DNA of 13,829 nt from contig CALHBW010000025.1 in the NCBI GenBank assembly GCA_937930625.1, positions 1 through 13,829 of the forward strand, given 5' to 3'. Shown here piece after piece: positions 13,104 to 13,829 of the stretch. The notes beneath the pieces are model-generated. The model had not been told where the DNA came from, made no database searches, and saw only the letters and a list, made by a program, of their open reading frames with translations. The translations under genes and the position numbers were made by a program. How positions within the stretch are numbered: the first letter of the stretch is position 1; the number at the start of each line of letters is the position of its first letter. Origin of the DNA: an uncultured Saprospiraceae bacterium. GTDB taxonomy: Bacteria > Bacteroidota > Bacteroidia > Chitinophagales > Saprospiraceae.

Positions 13104-13124
13104 ATGAAACAATAAAGCAATGAG
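13077..13124. repeat. Six phased 8-bp repeats that include the cdsA start codon
   Basis: From 13077 the plus strand divides into ACAATGAA, ACAATCGA, ACCATGAA, ACCATGAA, ACAATAAA and GCAATGAG. The sixth unit contains the ATG (13120-13122) of cdsA. Units 1, 3 and 4 carry the same ATGA core, so the repeat makes additional ATGs upstream of the gene. The first four units form the right arm of the 27-bp inverted repeat. Confidence 0.85.
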
Positions 13125-13829
13125 CGGAACACGACAACGAGTAATTACAGGCGTCATTTTCGGGGCGATAGTCATCATTGGGATTTTGGCGCATCAATGG
13201 TCGTATAGGGTAGTATTTCTGCTCATTGGCGCATTGTGTTTATGGGAATTTTTGGATATGACCCTCGAAAACGAACCGAAAGGTTGGGCATTATGTCGCA
13301 AGATTTTGGGGGTAGGAATGGGATTATTGCCTGCCTTTGTAGCGGTAGGTTGGTTAAATGAAACTTTGGTCTTATATATCTTTGCGGCAGGTGTTTTTTT
13401 GCTACTTCCCGTTGAATTATTCGCTCAAGCAAAATTGCCTTTTGCCAATGTCGCCCAAATGTTTATGGGTATTTTGTACGTTGGTTTCCCTATTGCATTG
13501 GCAATCGTCATGGGACGCGAACAGGGAGGAACTGACTTTTCGCCATTTACCGTTTTTGGTATCTTATTAATGGTATGGGCGAGTGATGTCGCGGCATATT
13601 TCGGCGGCAGAGCTTTCGGCAAGCGCAAACTCTTTCCCCGCATCTCCCCAAAGAAAACATGGGAAGGTGCCATCAGTGGATTATTCGGCGCAATGGCGGC
13701 AGGAGCTTTGGTCTATCTCGTTTATCACAACCTCAACCTTTTCAATTCATTAGCCCTCAAAGATTGGCTCATACTCGGCGCTATCACAGCCGTATTCGGC
13801 ATTACAGGCGACTTGGTAGAATCCATGCT
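13120..13829 (+). CDS. cdsA: Phosphatidate cytidylyltransferase, 3' end outside the window
   Basis: CdsA makes CDP-diacylglycerol from phosphatidic acid and CTP in the inner membrane, the branch point of phospholipid synthesis. The visible 236 residues start MSGTRQRVITGVIFGAIVIIG, with hydrophobic segments at about 8-24, 30-43, 60-77, 83-98, 112-130, 143-155, 185-203 and 216-229. The family region WASDVAAYFGGRAFGKRKLF (153-172), ISPKKTWEG (175-183) and GITGDLVESM (227-236) is present; the last fits the start of the CdsA signature, whose remaining KR...KD...PGHGG...D part lies beyond the right edge. The ATG at 13120 is inside the sixth 8-bp repeat unit. Other ATGs in the repeat are not followed by the conserved start. 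Likely operon: CPBP, DUF2007, cdsA. Confidence 0.93.
   Translation, partial: MSGTRQRVITGVIFGAIVIIGILAHQWSYRVVFLLIGALCLWEFLDMTLENEPKGWALCRKILGVGMGLLPAFVAVGWLNETLVLYIFAAGVFLLLPVELFAQAKLPFANVAQMFMGILYVGFPIALAIVMGREQGGTDFSPFTVFGILLMVWASDVAAYFGGRAFGKRKLFPRISPKKTWEGAISGLFGAMAAGALVYLVYHNLNLFNSLALKDWLILGAITAVFGITGDLVESM

Overview
The window looks like a chromosomal segment of a Bacteroidota bacterium, probably of the Saprospiria/Chitinophagia side. Evidence: a secreted protein with a type IX secretion C-terminal sorting domain, promoter boxes of the Bacteroidota type (TAnnTTTG), no Shine-Dalgarno sequences in front of genes, and low to moderate GC. The taxonomic placement is an inference from these features, not from a database search.

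Layout. 1-82 (-): start of a probable IS630-type transposase gene that leaves the window. 279-6134 (+): a cell-surface glycan or glycolipid cluster with three GT4 glycosyltransferases, one GT-A-type glycosyltransferase with a DxD motif and one UPF0104/LPG-synthase-like membrane protein. 6136-6448: a 313-bp AT-rich, MITE-like element with long terminal inverted repeats, just after the last glycosyltransferase stop. 6469-7989 (-): a type IX-secreted protein of unknown function. 8145-10561 (-): an ATPase/TOPRIM-like pair resembling two-gene anti-phage systems (PARIS and AbiL architectures), whose nuclease-like gene is split by one in-frame TAG, followed by a small coiled-coil gene. 10681-11682 (-): a DusB-type tRNA-dihydrouridine synthase. 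11912 to the right end (+): a CPBP-family membrane protease, an overlapping DUF2007 gene and the 5' part of cdsA.

The most unusual structure lies between the genes. Five spacers (1494-1788, 3939-4010, 4914-5012, 11683-11909, 13032-13124) are filled with short tandem repeats, mostly of 8 bp and kept in 8-bp phase. The unit differs from spacer to spacer but shares a look (ACTCATTC, ACTCGTCA, ATTCGTCA, ACCATGAA). The copies are G-poor on the coding strand and run up to, or into, the start codon of the following gene. In four of the five spacers a second block in inverted orientation faces the first, giving potential stems of 14 to 37 bp. At the divergent dus/CPBP pair the same repeat precedes both start codons, so the repeat is oriented by the start codon and not by the chromosome. 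I do not recognise this as a named element.

The glycosyltransferase genes probably act together on one polysaccharide or glycolipid. The ATPase/TOPRIM operon appears to have its own promoter inside the 3' end of dus. CPBP, DUF2007 and cdsA form a likely housekeeping membrane/lipid operon.
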